Below are positions 14,302 to 20,467 of a stretch of DNA of 20,467 bases, in pieces. How positions within the stretch are numbered: position 1 is the stretch's first letter; each line of letters starts with the position of its first letter. The notes below the pieces were generated by a model. It saw nothing but the letters and a program-made list of their open reading frames with translations. It was not told the origin of the DNA and made no database searches. The stretch comes from an uncultured Actinomycetes bacterium (GTDB lineage Bacteria; Actinomycetota; Thermoleophilia; Solirubrobacterales; 70-9). The position numbers were made by a program, and so were the translations under genes. Location: the NCBI GenBank assembly GCA_946886425.1, contig CAMPIP010000019.1, positions 1 to 20,467 of the forward strand, in the 5' to 3' direction.

Positions 14302-14628
14302 ATGACTGAAACCGCTGGAACCACTGTCCCCGTCTGCCCTGCCGCCGAGTTCGGCCCTGGCGCGATGCGCCTGGTCGAGCACGACGGCCGCAAGATCGGG
14401 GTCTTCAACTGCGACGGCTCGCTCTACGCGATCGAGGACCGCTGCTCCCATGACGACGGGCCGCTGGCCGAGGGTGAGTTCGACCCGGCCTCCTGCACCG
14501 TCGAGTGCCCGCGTCACGGCTCGCTCTTCGACCTGACGACCGGCAGGCCGAAGACGCTGCCCGCCTATGCTCCGGTCGAGACGTTCCCGGTGCGAATCGA
14601 GGACGACACCATCACTTTGGAGGTCTGA
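14302..14628 (+). CDS. Rieske-type [2Fe-2S] ferredoxin of the SUF locus
   Basis: A 108-aa soluble Rieske protein of the ferredoxin type found with non-heme dioxygenases. Cluster ligands are in CSH and CPRH, separated by 18 residues, with the conserved GSLFDLTTG after the second box. Such genes are regular members of actinobacterial suf operons, probably providing electrons during cluster assembly, though the role is not established. ATG 14302 has GAGGAG 11 bases upstream. It is the first gene of the Rieske-sufB-sufD block, one base from sufB. Confidence 0.93.
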   Translation: MTETAGTTVPVCPAAEFGPGAMRLVEHDGRKIGVFNCDGSLYAIEDRCSHDDGPLAEGEFDPASCTVECPRHGSLFDLTTGRPKTLPAYAPVETFPVRIEDDTITLEV

Positions 14629-14629
14629 A

Positions 14630-16063
14630 ATGGCAACGCCCGAGGCTGTTGCGGAGAAAAAAGAACTCGCCGGGATCAACGCCGACTACAAGGAGAAGTT
14701 CGGCTTCAACGATCCCGAGACCGGCTACGCCTACAAAGCCCCCAAGGGCCTCTCCCGCGAGGTCGTCGAAACCATCTCCGACTTCAAGGAAGAGCCGCAG
14801 TGGATGCGGGACTTCCGGCTGAAGGCGCTGGAGCACTTCGAACAGCGCCCGACCCCGAAATGGGGCGGTGACCTCGACCAGATCGACTTCGAAGACATCC
14901 ACTACTTCGTGCGCGCCTCCGAGAAGAACAGCCGCGACTGGAACGAGGTCCCGGACGACATCAAAAACACCTTCGACCGGCTCGGCATCCCCGAGGCGGA
15001 GCGCAAATTCCTCGCCGGGGTCGGCGCCCAGTACGAGTCCGAGGTCGTCTACCACCAGGTCAACGAGAAGCTCGAGGCCCAGGGCGTGATCTTCACCGAC
15101 ATGGATACCGCCCTGCGCGAGCACGAGGACCTGGTCCGCGAGTACTGGGCGACGGTGATCCCGCCCAACGACAACAAACTGGCGGCCCTGAACAGCGCGG
15201 TGTGGTCGGGCGGCTCCTTCGTCTACGTCCCCGCCGGGGTCAAGGTCGAGATGCCGCTGCAGGCGTACTTCCGGATCAACACCGAGAACATGGGCCAGTT
15301 CGAGCGGACGCTGATCATTTGCGAGGAGGGCGCCGACGTCCACTACATCGAGGGCTGCACGGCGCCGGTGTACTCCAGCGACTCGCTGCACTCGGCGGTG
15401 GTCGAGATCGTCGCCAAACCGAGCTCCCGCGTCCGTTACACGACCGTCCAGAACTGGTCGCAGAACGTCTTCAACCTCGTCACCAAGCGCGCCGTCGCGC
15501 ACGAGAAGGCGACGATGGAGTGGGTCGACTGCAACCTCGGCTCGAAGCTGACGATGAAGTACCCGTCGATCTACCTGCTCGGGCCGGAGGCGCACGGCGA
15601 GATCCTCTCGATCGCCTTCGCCGGCGAGGGTCAGCACCAGGACGCCGGCGGCAAGATCGTCCACGCCGCTCCGCGCACCTCGTCCTCGATCTTCTCCAAG
15701 TCGATCTCCAAGGACGGCGGCCGCTCCACCTACCGCGGCCTGCTCGAGGTCGCCAACGGGGCGACCGAGACGCGCTCGAAGGTGGTCTGCGACGCCCTGC
15801 TACTCGACGAAGACTCGCGATCGGACACTTACCCGACGATCCGGATCGACGAGAACGACGCCGACGTCGGCCACGAGGCGACCGTCTCCAAGATCGGCGA
15901 CGAGCAGCTCTTCTACCTGCAGAGCCGCGGCCTCGACGAGGAGGAGGCCTCGAAGATGATCGTCAACGGCTTCATCGAGCCGGTCACGAAGGAGCTGCCG
16001 ATGGAGTACGCGGTCGAGCTGAACCGCCTGATCGAGCTGCAGATGGAGGGTTCCATTGGCTGA
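14630..16063 (+). CDS. sufB: SufB, Fe-S cluster scaffold protein
   Basis: A 477-aa beta-helix scaffold subunit on which SufBCD builds Fe-S clusters. Residues comparable to E. coli SufB Cys405 and His433/Glu434 are Cys387 (SKVVCDALL) and His415/Glu416 (VGHEATVSK). The landmarks [14 protein letters not shown] (191-204) and [20 protein letters not shown] (241-260) are well conserved. There is no intein, unlike mycobacterial SufB. GGAGG lies six bases before ATG 14630. The sufD start codon lies within the last codons, so the two are translated together. Confidence 0.97.
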   Translation: MATPEAVAEKKELAGINADYKEKFGFNDPETGYAYKAPKGLSREVVETISDFKEEPQWMRDFRLKALEHFEQRPTPKWGGDLDQIDFEDIHYFVRASEKNSRDWNEVPDDIKNTFDRLGIPEAERKFLAGVGAQYESEVVYHQVNEKLEAQGVIFTDMDTALREHEDLVREYWATVIPPNDNKLAALNSAVWSGGSFVYVPAGVKVEMPLQAYFRINTENMGQFERTLIICEEGADVHYIEGCTAPVYSSDSLHSAVVEIVAKPSSRVRYTTVQNWSQNVFNLVTKRAVAHEKATMEWVDCNLGSKLTMKYPSIYLLGPEAHGEILSIAFAGEGQHQDAGGKIVHAAPRTSSSIFSKSISKDGGRSTYRGLLEVANGATETRSKVVCDALLLDEDSRSDTYPTIRIDENDADVGHEATVSKIGDEQLFYLQSRGLDEEEASKMIVNGFIEPVTKELPMEYAVELNRLIELQMEGSIG

Positions 16064-17216
16064 GCTGGCGACCGAGCCCACCTGGCTGGACGAGAGGCGC
16101 CGACGCGGCGCCTCTCTCGCGGAAAGCCTTCCCCTCCCCGACCACAAGTCGAAGGGCTGGGAATTCACCGACCTGGCCGGCCTCGACCTCGACGCCTACG
16201 CGGCGGCCGGGGCGAGCGCCACGATCGAGGGCGGCGAGGGCGCCACGGTACTGCCGCTGCGCGATGCCCTTTCCTCTCATCCCCAACTGCTCGAAGAGCA
16301 GTTGGGTGGTCTTGTCCCGGTCGAGGACCCGTTCGTGGCCCGCAACGAGGCGGGCTGGCGCGACGGCGTGCTGGTCTTCGTGCCGCGCGGCGTCCAGCTC
16401 AGTGAGCCGGTGCGGATCGAGGTCCCGGTCGACGAGAGCGGCACCGCGGTCGGCTGGCGCACCCTGATCGTGCTCGAGGAGGGCGCCGAAGCCGAGGTCT
16501 GGGAGCACTGGTCCTCGCCCGGCGACGAGGTCGACGCGCTACTCAACTCGGTGGTCGAGCTCTCGGTCGGCCAGGGCGCGACGCTGCGCTACGTCAACAC
16601 GCAGGACATCTCCGAAAAGGCCTGGATCTTCGCGACCCAGCGCGCCCAGGTCGAGCGCGACGGCCGCCTCGACTGGGCGGCCCTCGGCTTCGGCTCGGCC
16701 CGCGGCAAGGTGCGGATGGAGACCAAACTCGCCGGCCCCGGCTCCGAGGCGCGGGTCACCGGTGGCTACGCCGGCGGTCCCGGCCAGCACCTCGACTACG
16801 ACACCACCCAGGAGCACGCGGCGCCCAACACCAATTCCGACCTCGCCTTCCGCGGCGTCCTCGCCGCCGGCGCAACGGCGGTCTGGCGCGGGATGATCAA
16901 GGTCGACCCGGGGGCCCAGCAGACCGACGCCTTCCAGGAGAGCCGCAACCTGCTGCTCTCGACCGAGGCGCACGCCGACGCGATCCCCGGCCTGGAGATC
17001 CTCGCCGACGACGTCCGCTGCACCCACGCGGCGGCGATCGCCCAGATCGACAAGGAGCAGCTCTTCTACCTGACCTCGCGCGGCCTCGATTCGGCGGATG
17101 CCAAGTCGCTGATCATCGAAGGCTTCCTCGAGTCGCTGGTCGAACGATTGGCGGCGGGCCCGGTCCGCGACGAGATCTCCGCCGCGCTCGAGCGCCGCCT
17201 CGCCGAGATCCTCTAG
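16056..17216 (+). CDS. sufD: SufD, Fe-S assembly scaffold partner
   Basis: A 386-aa partner of SufB. The N-terminal KGWEFTDL (33-40) corresponds to the W-x-(Y/F)-T motif of SufD. RCTHAA (321-326) provides Cys322 and His324, the counterparts of E. coli SufD Cys358 and His360. TTG 16056 is chosen because GGAGGG lies five bases upstream, and it overlaps the sufB end by 8 bp, a strong sign of coupling. Two strong hairpins fall within its first 85 codons. The stop shares CTAG with the convergent 49-aa gene. Confidence 0.95.
   Translation: MAELATEPTWLDERRRRGASLAESLPLPDHKSKGWEFTDLAGLDLDAYAAAGASATIEGGEGATVLPLRDALSSHPQLLEEQLGGLVPVEDPFVARNEAGWRDGVLVFVPRGVQLSEPVRIEVPVDESGTAVGWRTLIVLEEGAEAEVWEHWSSPGDEVDALLNSVVELSVGQGATLRYVNTQDISEKAWIFATQRAQVERDGRLDWAALGFGSARGKVRMETKLAGPGSEARVTGGYAGGPGQHLDYDTTQEHAAPNTNSDLAFRGVLAAGATAVWRGMIKVDPGAQQTDAFQESRNLLLSTEAHADAIPGLEILADDVRCTHAAAIAQIDKEQLFYLTSRGLDSADAKSLIIEGFLESLVERLAAGPVRDEISAALERRLAEIL
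16092..16116 (+). repeat. Intragenic hairpin 1 in sufD
   Basis: GAGAGGCGCC (16092-16101) and GGCGCCTCTC (16107-16116) form a perfect 10-bp stem with a GACGC loop, over codons 13-21, 36 nt after the TTG start. A stem this strong near a start could slow translation or mark a processing point. Confidence 0.5.
16282..16306 (+). repeat. Intragenic hairpin 2 in sufD
   Basis: CCCAACTGCTC (16282-16292) and GAGCAGTTGGG (16296-16306) form a perfect 11-bp stem with a GAA loop, over codons 76-84. The encoded residues are PQLLEEQLG, so the symmetry is in the codons and not forced by a known motif. No T-run follows, so it is not an ordinary terminator. Confidence 0.5.
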
Positions 17217-17362
17217 TCGGGCTCCTCGCCGCCGTCGTCGCGGCGTTCGCGGATCACCGTGTAGAGGATCCCGCCGATCACGATAACCACCGGCACCAGG
17301 TAGAAGGCCCAGAGGTAGTGGCCGGCGTGGGCGAGCGGGAGCATCGTTCCGAGCATAGGCAT
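17213..17362 (-). CDS. 49-aa single-span membrane protein
   Basis: An open frame from ATG 17362 to TAG 17213. The N-terminal part MPMLGTMLPLAHAGHYLW is followed by a transmembrane helix (about 18-37, AFYLVPVVIVIGGILYTVI) and a charged tail [12 protein letters not shown]. The hydrophobic-then-charged layout argues for a real gene in this GC-rich DNA. It starts 13 bp after the larger membrane-protein gene and is the last gene of that operon. The HAGH element resembles the His-containing N-terminus of the neighbouring protein. ATG 17356 or 17344 could be used instead. Function unknown. Confidence 0.7.
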   Translation of the reverse strand: MPMLGTMLPLAHAGHYLWAFYLVPVVIVIGGILYTVIRERRDDGGEEPD

Positions 17363-17375
17363 GTCCCGCCCCCGG

Positions 17376-18770
17376 TCACGCGTTGGCGACCGAGAGCAGG
17401 TACAGGCCGAAGCAGGTGAAGGCGACCATCACCGCGAGCATCCAGTACTGGGAGCGGGCGGCGAGGCGATAGTTCGGCCAGAAGACGAGGGCGCGGTCGT
17501 GGGCGAGGGTGAGGCCGACCACGTGGCCGGCGACGAGGGCGCCGACCTGGACGTACCAGATCGCCGTCGAGCTGAGGATCGAGAAGTCGATCTCGTTGCC
17601 GGCGGTGCCGAAGAGGTCGGTGCTGGCGGTGCCGAGCGGGTCGGAGAGCAGGTATCCGAACTGCGCCTGCTCCTGGAAGACGAAGAGGCTGAAGTAGTGG
17701 GCGACGAGGTAGGCGAGCGCGATCGGGATCAGGGTGTGGGCGAACCCGAATCGCAGGGTCGCCAGGGGCGGGGCGTTGCGGATGCCGCGCATCCCCCGCA
17801 CGCCGAGCTCGTAGATCAGGGCGACGCCGGCGAAGCAGAGCAGGATGAAGACGGTGTCGGTGATCCGCAGCGAGGCGGTCAGGCCGACCCCGCGGTCTAC
17901 GAGCCACTCGAAGACCGACTCGATCGGCGACTGGAACGCACCCTCCTGGGCGCCGTCGAAGCTGGTGGTCGCGATCGAGGCGATCACCACCGCGGCCGAG
18001 CCGGGCAGGGTCGCCCACTTGCCCGCCGCCGCCAGCGGCCGACGCCGGCCGAGGCGACCGTTCTCGACGCCGAAGCAGCCGAGCTGGGAGAACATCCCGA
18101 AGTAGACGGAGAAGACCTCGCCGCGCTCGCACCACTTCTCGACCCCGAACGCAGCCATCATCGCCAGCGTGTAGCCGCTGTAGGCGAGGATCGCGACCGC
18201 GGTCGTGTGCGGCGAGATGCCGACCGTGATCCCGCCGGTGGAGCCGTAGACGACCTCCAGCCAGACGAAGGCGAGCAGGCCGATCGCGGCCGGCCAGCGG
18301 CCCAGCCGCTCCGGGTAGGCGAGGTGCCTGGGACCCTCGCCGGCAATTGCGCGGAACCCGGCACCGGCCGTCCTCCCCACCGCCCGCCAGGGGTTGAAGG
18401 GCCGGAAGACGTCGCCGAGCAGGGCCGAGAGGGCCGGAAAGCCGAGCCAGACGGTGACGAAGACGAAGGTGATGACGAAGTTGCGATCGGGTGCTTCGGT
18501 GCCGCGCAGGCCGGAGTAGACGGCGACGCCGAGCAGGGAGACGCCGACCAGCCCGCAGAGGGTCTGGACGGGCAGGGAGAGCAACCCGCGCGAGAGCCCT
18601 TCGCCGAGCGGGCGCCAGTTGATCTGCTCGAAACGAGGCTTGCGCCAGCCCGCCGCCAGGGCGAAGAAGGAGACGATCAGGACGATCGAGGCCCCCCAGG
18701 CGAACAGCCAGGCCGGGACCGGCAGGTCCTCCCGCGCCACCAGCGCGTGGGCAAACGGCAGCAAGCTCAC
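17376..18770 (-). CDS. Polytopic membrane protein of the family annotated 'fenitrothion hydrolase' (FedB-like)
   Basis: A 464-aa membrane protein with about 10-12 hydrophobic segments. The N-terminus FAHALVAREDLPVPAWLFAW is what I recall for actinobacterial proteins carrying the FedB/fenitrothion-hydrolase label; that name comes from a pesticide-degrading isolate and says little about the natural role. Histidines lie in or near membrane segments: H8, H188, H345 and H358 in a FAHTLIPIALAYLVAHY stretch, and H416 and H424 in AGHVVGLTLAHDRAL. They could bind heme or metal (inference). GTG 18770 overlaps the lipoprotein stop by GTGA, so the two are coupled. Family recognition is from memory and moderate. 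Confidence 0.8.
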   Translation of the reverse strand: MSLLPFAHALVAREDLPVPAWLFAWGASIVLIVSFFALAAGWRKPRFEQINWRPLGEGLSRGLLSLPVQTLCGLVGVSLLGVAVYSGLRGTEAPDRNFVITFVFVTVWLGFPALSALLGDVFRPFNPWRAVGRTAGAGFRAIAGEGPRHLAYPERLGRWPAAIGLLAFVWLEVVYGSTGGITVGISPHTTAVAILAYSGYTLAMMAAFGVEKWCERGEVFSVYFGMFSQLGCFGVENGRLGRRRPLAAAGKWATLPGSAAVVIASIATTSFDGAQEGAFQSPIESVFEWLVDRGVGLTASLRITDTVFILLCFAGVALIYELGVRGMRGIRNAPPLATLRFGFAHTLIPIALAYLVAHYFSLFVFQEQAQFGYLLSDPLGTASTDLFGTAGNEIDFSILSSTAIWYVQVGALVAGHVVGLTLAHDRALVFWPNYRLAARSQYWMLAVMVAFTCFGLYLLSVANA

Positions 18771-19603
18771 GGGTTGACCCGCAGTTCGGCGATCTGGACG
18801 CCGAGCTCCTCGAGCTCGACCTCGAAGATCCCTTCGATGTCGGCCGGGATCGCGAAACGGACCGAGCCGCCGGCGGGCACGTCCTTGGCGACGTCGTAGC
18901 CGTGGACGTGGATCTCTTCGGCAGCGTCGGAGGAGACCTCGAAGCGGATCTCGTCGCCAGCGCTGTATTCGAGCCGCTTGACGCCGCCGACCGGCTCGCC
19001 GTCTCGAACGACGATCGTCGGCAGCGAGGCGGTCGCCGCCGCGCCTTCCATCTCGGCGCAGGCGATCGCCACCGGGCCGGCGGGATTCCCGCCGCCTCCA
19101 CCGTGACCGTCGTGGTCGTGCCCTTCGTGGACGAAGGCCGCCATCACCTGGCTGGGGCCAGCCGTGTGGAGGACGATCGAGCCGGCTTCGCCGAGCGGGA
19201 CCTCGCGGTTGCTGGCGGTGCGGGCACTGCCTTCGCCCTTGGCGTCGGCGACGAAGCCGAGGTGGAGCTCGTTGGGCGGCTGGTCGCCACCCTGGGGATC
19301 GAACTTGAAGTGCGGGCCGCCCGGTTCGGGGCCCGCGCAGCCGCCGGTGTGGAGATGAGCGGTGTACGGGGTGTCCGCGACCAGGCCGCGGAGCTCGAGC
19401 GAGGCCGTGGTGCCGCCGTCGGCGCGGGTCAGCTCGGCGCTGCCGGACAACCCCGAGTAGGCGGCGGGCGCGCCGGAGAGGGTCTCGAAACTGCCGCTGA
19501 CGGTCGTTTCGTCGCTGTCGCCGCTGCCTCCGCAGGCGGTGAGGCCGGCGGCAAGCGCGACCGTCAACAGCAGCAGGACGAGCTTCTTCGTGTGAACCTT
19601 CAA
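18767..19603 (-). CDS. Lipoprotein with Cu/Zn-SOD-like and cupredoxin-like domains
   Basis: A 278-aa lipoprotein (lipobox LTAC, Cys24). Residues 35-185 resemble Cu/Zn superoxide dismutase: HLH (83-85), Cys89, GPHFKF (His98), ELHLG (His114), VLHTAG (His146) and IACAEM (Cys182), with a His-rich loop (HEGHDHDGHGGG, 159-170). SOD zinc ligands His71 and Asp83 and the catalytic Arg143 are not evident, so SOD activity is doubtful; copper binding is likelier. Residues 200-278 look like a cupredoxin-type domain with the motif IHVHGYD (231-237) but without a clear Cys-His-Met ligand loop. TTG 19603 is preferred because AAAGGAG lies six bases upstream; it touches ATG 19609 directly, which would add two residues. 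Confidence 0.78.
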   Translation of the reverse strand: MKVHTKKLVLLLLTVALAAGLTACGGSGDSDETTVSGSFETLSGAPAAYSGLSGSAELTRADGGTTASLELRGLVADTPYTAHLHTGGCAGPEPGGPHFKFDPQGGDQPPNELHLGFVADAKGEGSARTASNREVPLGEAGSIVLHTAGPSQVMAAFVHEGHDHDGHGGGGGNPAGPVAIACAEMEGAAATASLPTIVVRDGEPVGGVKRLEYSAGDEIRFEVSSDAAEEIHVHGYDVAKDVPAGGSVRFAIPADIEGIFEVELEELGVQIAELRVNP

Positions 19604-19676
19604 AGCCATCTCCTTTGATCTGCGCGCGGCGGCCCGTCCGGGCAACCGGCGGCGCGAGGGAACTCAGCGGGGACGG

Positions 19677-19919
19677 CTAGACGGGCGGGGCGCGGCCCGA
19701 GAGCGCGTGCGCCAGCAGTAGGCCGCCGTGGGCGGCATGCCGGTCCGGCCAGGCCGGACGTGACCGCGCGGGCGCGGCCCGCCGACGGCGCGGGCGGGCG
19801 GCGAGCCGATCCGAGAGGCGCACGACCGCCGCGTGCCCCGGGTAGCGCCCGAGCAGCAGGCAGGCGAGCAGCGCGAGGAGCGGCAGGAACGGCAAAAAGA
19901 AGGCGACGACCTCAGCCAC
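19677..19919 (-). CDS. Small membrane-anchored protein, first gene of the envelope operon
   Basis: An 80-aa protein: hydrophobic N-terminal helix (about 2-23, EVVAFFLPFLPLLALLACLLL), then GRYPGHAAVVRLSDRLA, an Arg/Pro-rich stretch (42-60), and the end GGLLLAHALSGRAPPV. I recall small actinobacterial proteins with the same GRYPG and GGLL-x-SGRAPP features, of unknown function. GTG 19919 has TATCCT six bases upstream, fitting a leaderless transcript; ATG 19946 would give nine more residues. It precedes the SOD/cupredoxin lipoprotein by 73 bp and probably heads the four-gene operon. Confidence 0.65.
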   Translation of the reverse strand: MAEVVAFFLPFLPLLALLACLLLGRYPGHAAVVRLSDRLAARPRRRRAAPARSRPAWPDRHAAHGGLLLAHALSGRAPPV

Positions 19920-19944
19920 GCGGCCAGGATAACGTCCGCGCCGC

Positions 19945-20467
19945 ATGCGCCCCGGCCGCGAGAACATCGCCTCCCCAGACCTGCCGACCGGGTTGCGCTG
20001 GATCGGCACCGAACCGGAATCGATGCCGGCGCTGACCGCGGGCGGCCCGGCCCTGGTCCAGTTCATCGATTTCGCCCAGCTGAACAGCGTCAGGACGCTG
20101 CCCTACTTGAACGAGTGGGCGCGCCGCTACGGCGACGCCGGCCTCAGCGTGATCGGCGTCCAGGCGCCGCGCTTCCCGTTCGGGGTCGACGCCGACGCGG
20201 TGGCGGCGGGCCTGGCCGAGCTCGAGGTCGAGTTCCCGGTCGCGATCGACGCCGAGCACCAGCTCTGGAGCGCCTACGGCTGCGAAGGCTGGCCCAGCCT
20301 CTTCCTCTGGAGCCTCGGCGGCGCCCTCGCCTGGGTCCACTTCGGCGAGGGCGAATACCGGGCGACCGAGGAAGCGATCCAGGGCGAGCTGCGCGAGATC
20401 GATGCCCTCCAGCCGCTGCCGGAGCCGATGGCCCCGCTGCGACCCAGCGACGCCCCCGGCGCCCTGG
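19945..20467 (+). CDS. Thioredoxin-fold (TlpA/DipZ-like) protein lacking CxxC, 3' end cut by window
   Basis: A reading frame of 174 codons open to the window end. PALVQFIDFAQLNSVRTLPY matches the position where TlpA, DipZ and NHLRC2-type thioredoxin domains have F-x-x-x-C-(I)-N-C-x-x-x-LP; both cysteines are replaced (Gln and Ser). Later landmarks fit: LNEWARRYGDAGLSVIGVQAPRF, VEFPVAIDAEHQLWSAYG and a WPS-x-FLW strand that has the usual cis-Pro. The only cysteine seen is in YGCEGWPS. The protein has no signal peptide in the visible part. An in-frame stop at 19930-19932 limits the start to ATG 19945 or later. It is divergent from the envelope operon, with 25 bp between starts. Confidence 0.75.
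   Translation, partial: MRPGRENIASPDLPTGLRWIGTEPESMPALTAGGPALVQFIDFAQLNSVRTLPYLNEWARRYGDAGLSVIGVQAPRFPFGVDADAVAAGLAELEVEFPVAIDAEHQLWSAYGCEGWPSLFLWSLGGALAWVHFGEGEYRATEEAIQGELREIDALQPLPEPMAPLRPSDAPGAL

Noticed and set aside
14630..16063. Intein in SufB, as in mycobacteria
   Set aside because: The protein is 477 aa and collinear with intein-free SufB; no splice motifs are present.
17361..18899. 512-codon plus-strand frame opposite the FedB-like gene
   Set aside because: Antisense to a well-supported membrane protein, with Asp/Glu/Arg/Gly-rich low-complexity sequence and no ribosome site.
17278..19101. 607-codon minus-strand frame across the envelope operon
   Set aside because: It is a different frame from the recognisable membrane protein and lipoprotein, with Arg/Pro/Ala-rich filler sequence and no domain.
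19944..19947. Two divergent genes starting on the same GCATGC (ATG on each strand)
   Set aside because: For the minus-strand gene GTG 19919 gives the better N-terminus directly before the membrane helix, so the shared palindrome is probably coincidence.
1..20467. CRISPR array, tRNA/rRNA genes, IS ends or attachment sites
   Set aside because: No regularly spaced repeats, cloverleaf sequences, transposase or integrase genes, or flanking direct repeats were recognised.

Overview
This is a GC-rich, gene-dense window in actinobacterial style: GTG and TTG starts, 4-nt stop/start overlaps, and TAGGAT-type -10 boxes sitting so close to start codons that several transcripts look leaderless. The gene families suggest a deep-branching actinobacterium of the Thermoleophilia/Solirubrobacterales type. 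These include a mycobacterial-style CysM/CysO/MoeZ cysteine pathway, a SUF locus with SufU and Rieske genes, an ArsR-like winged-helix protein, and a small secreted lysine- and glycine-rich protein. The taxonomic placement is inference. I saw no tRNA, rRNA, CRISPR array, IS element or phage gene.

Left part (1-5557) concerns sulfur and cysteine. On the minus strand lie cysM (cut by the window edge), a CysO-type sulfur-carrier protein and a MoeZ-like activating enzyme fused to an N-terminal rhodanese. A three-gene polar amino-acid ABC transporter on the plus strand is wedged between cysO and cysM. The cysM and moeZ promoters carry almost the same 16-bp palindrome over their -10 boxes, so they look co-regulated. 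The CysO-like protein ends in Gly-Gly-Cys, one encoded cysteine beyond the usual Gly-Gly. An ArsR-like regulator with a clear promoter and a dyad over it follows.

Middle (5558-9882): a short spacer holds a 21-codon open frame followed by a strong terminator. Then come the HtpX membrane protease (minus), a NarL-type two-component pair, and a DHA2-type drug-efflux permease (plus).

SUF region (9883-17216): an Rrf2/IscR-type regulator, sufC, sufS, sufU, a Rieske ferredoxin, sufB and sufD make up an Fe-S assembly system. The locus is broken into three plus-strand blocks by two minus-strand genes, a secreted small protein and a VOC protein. The promoters of the regulator and of the Rieske-sufBD block share a closely similar element resembling an IscR type-1 site, implying one Fe-S-sensing circuit over the split locus.

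Right part (17213-20467): a minus-strand operon encodes an 80-aa membrane protein, a lipoprotein joining a Cu/Zn-SOD-like domain to a cupredoxin-like domain, a polytopic membrane protein of the family annotated 'fenitrothion hydrolase', and a 49-aa single-span protein. A thioredoxin-fold protein lacking its CxxC is divergent and runs off the end. This envelope module is the best candidate here for an undescribed system, probably concerned with metal or redox chemistry at the membrane.
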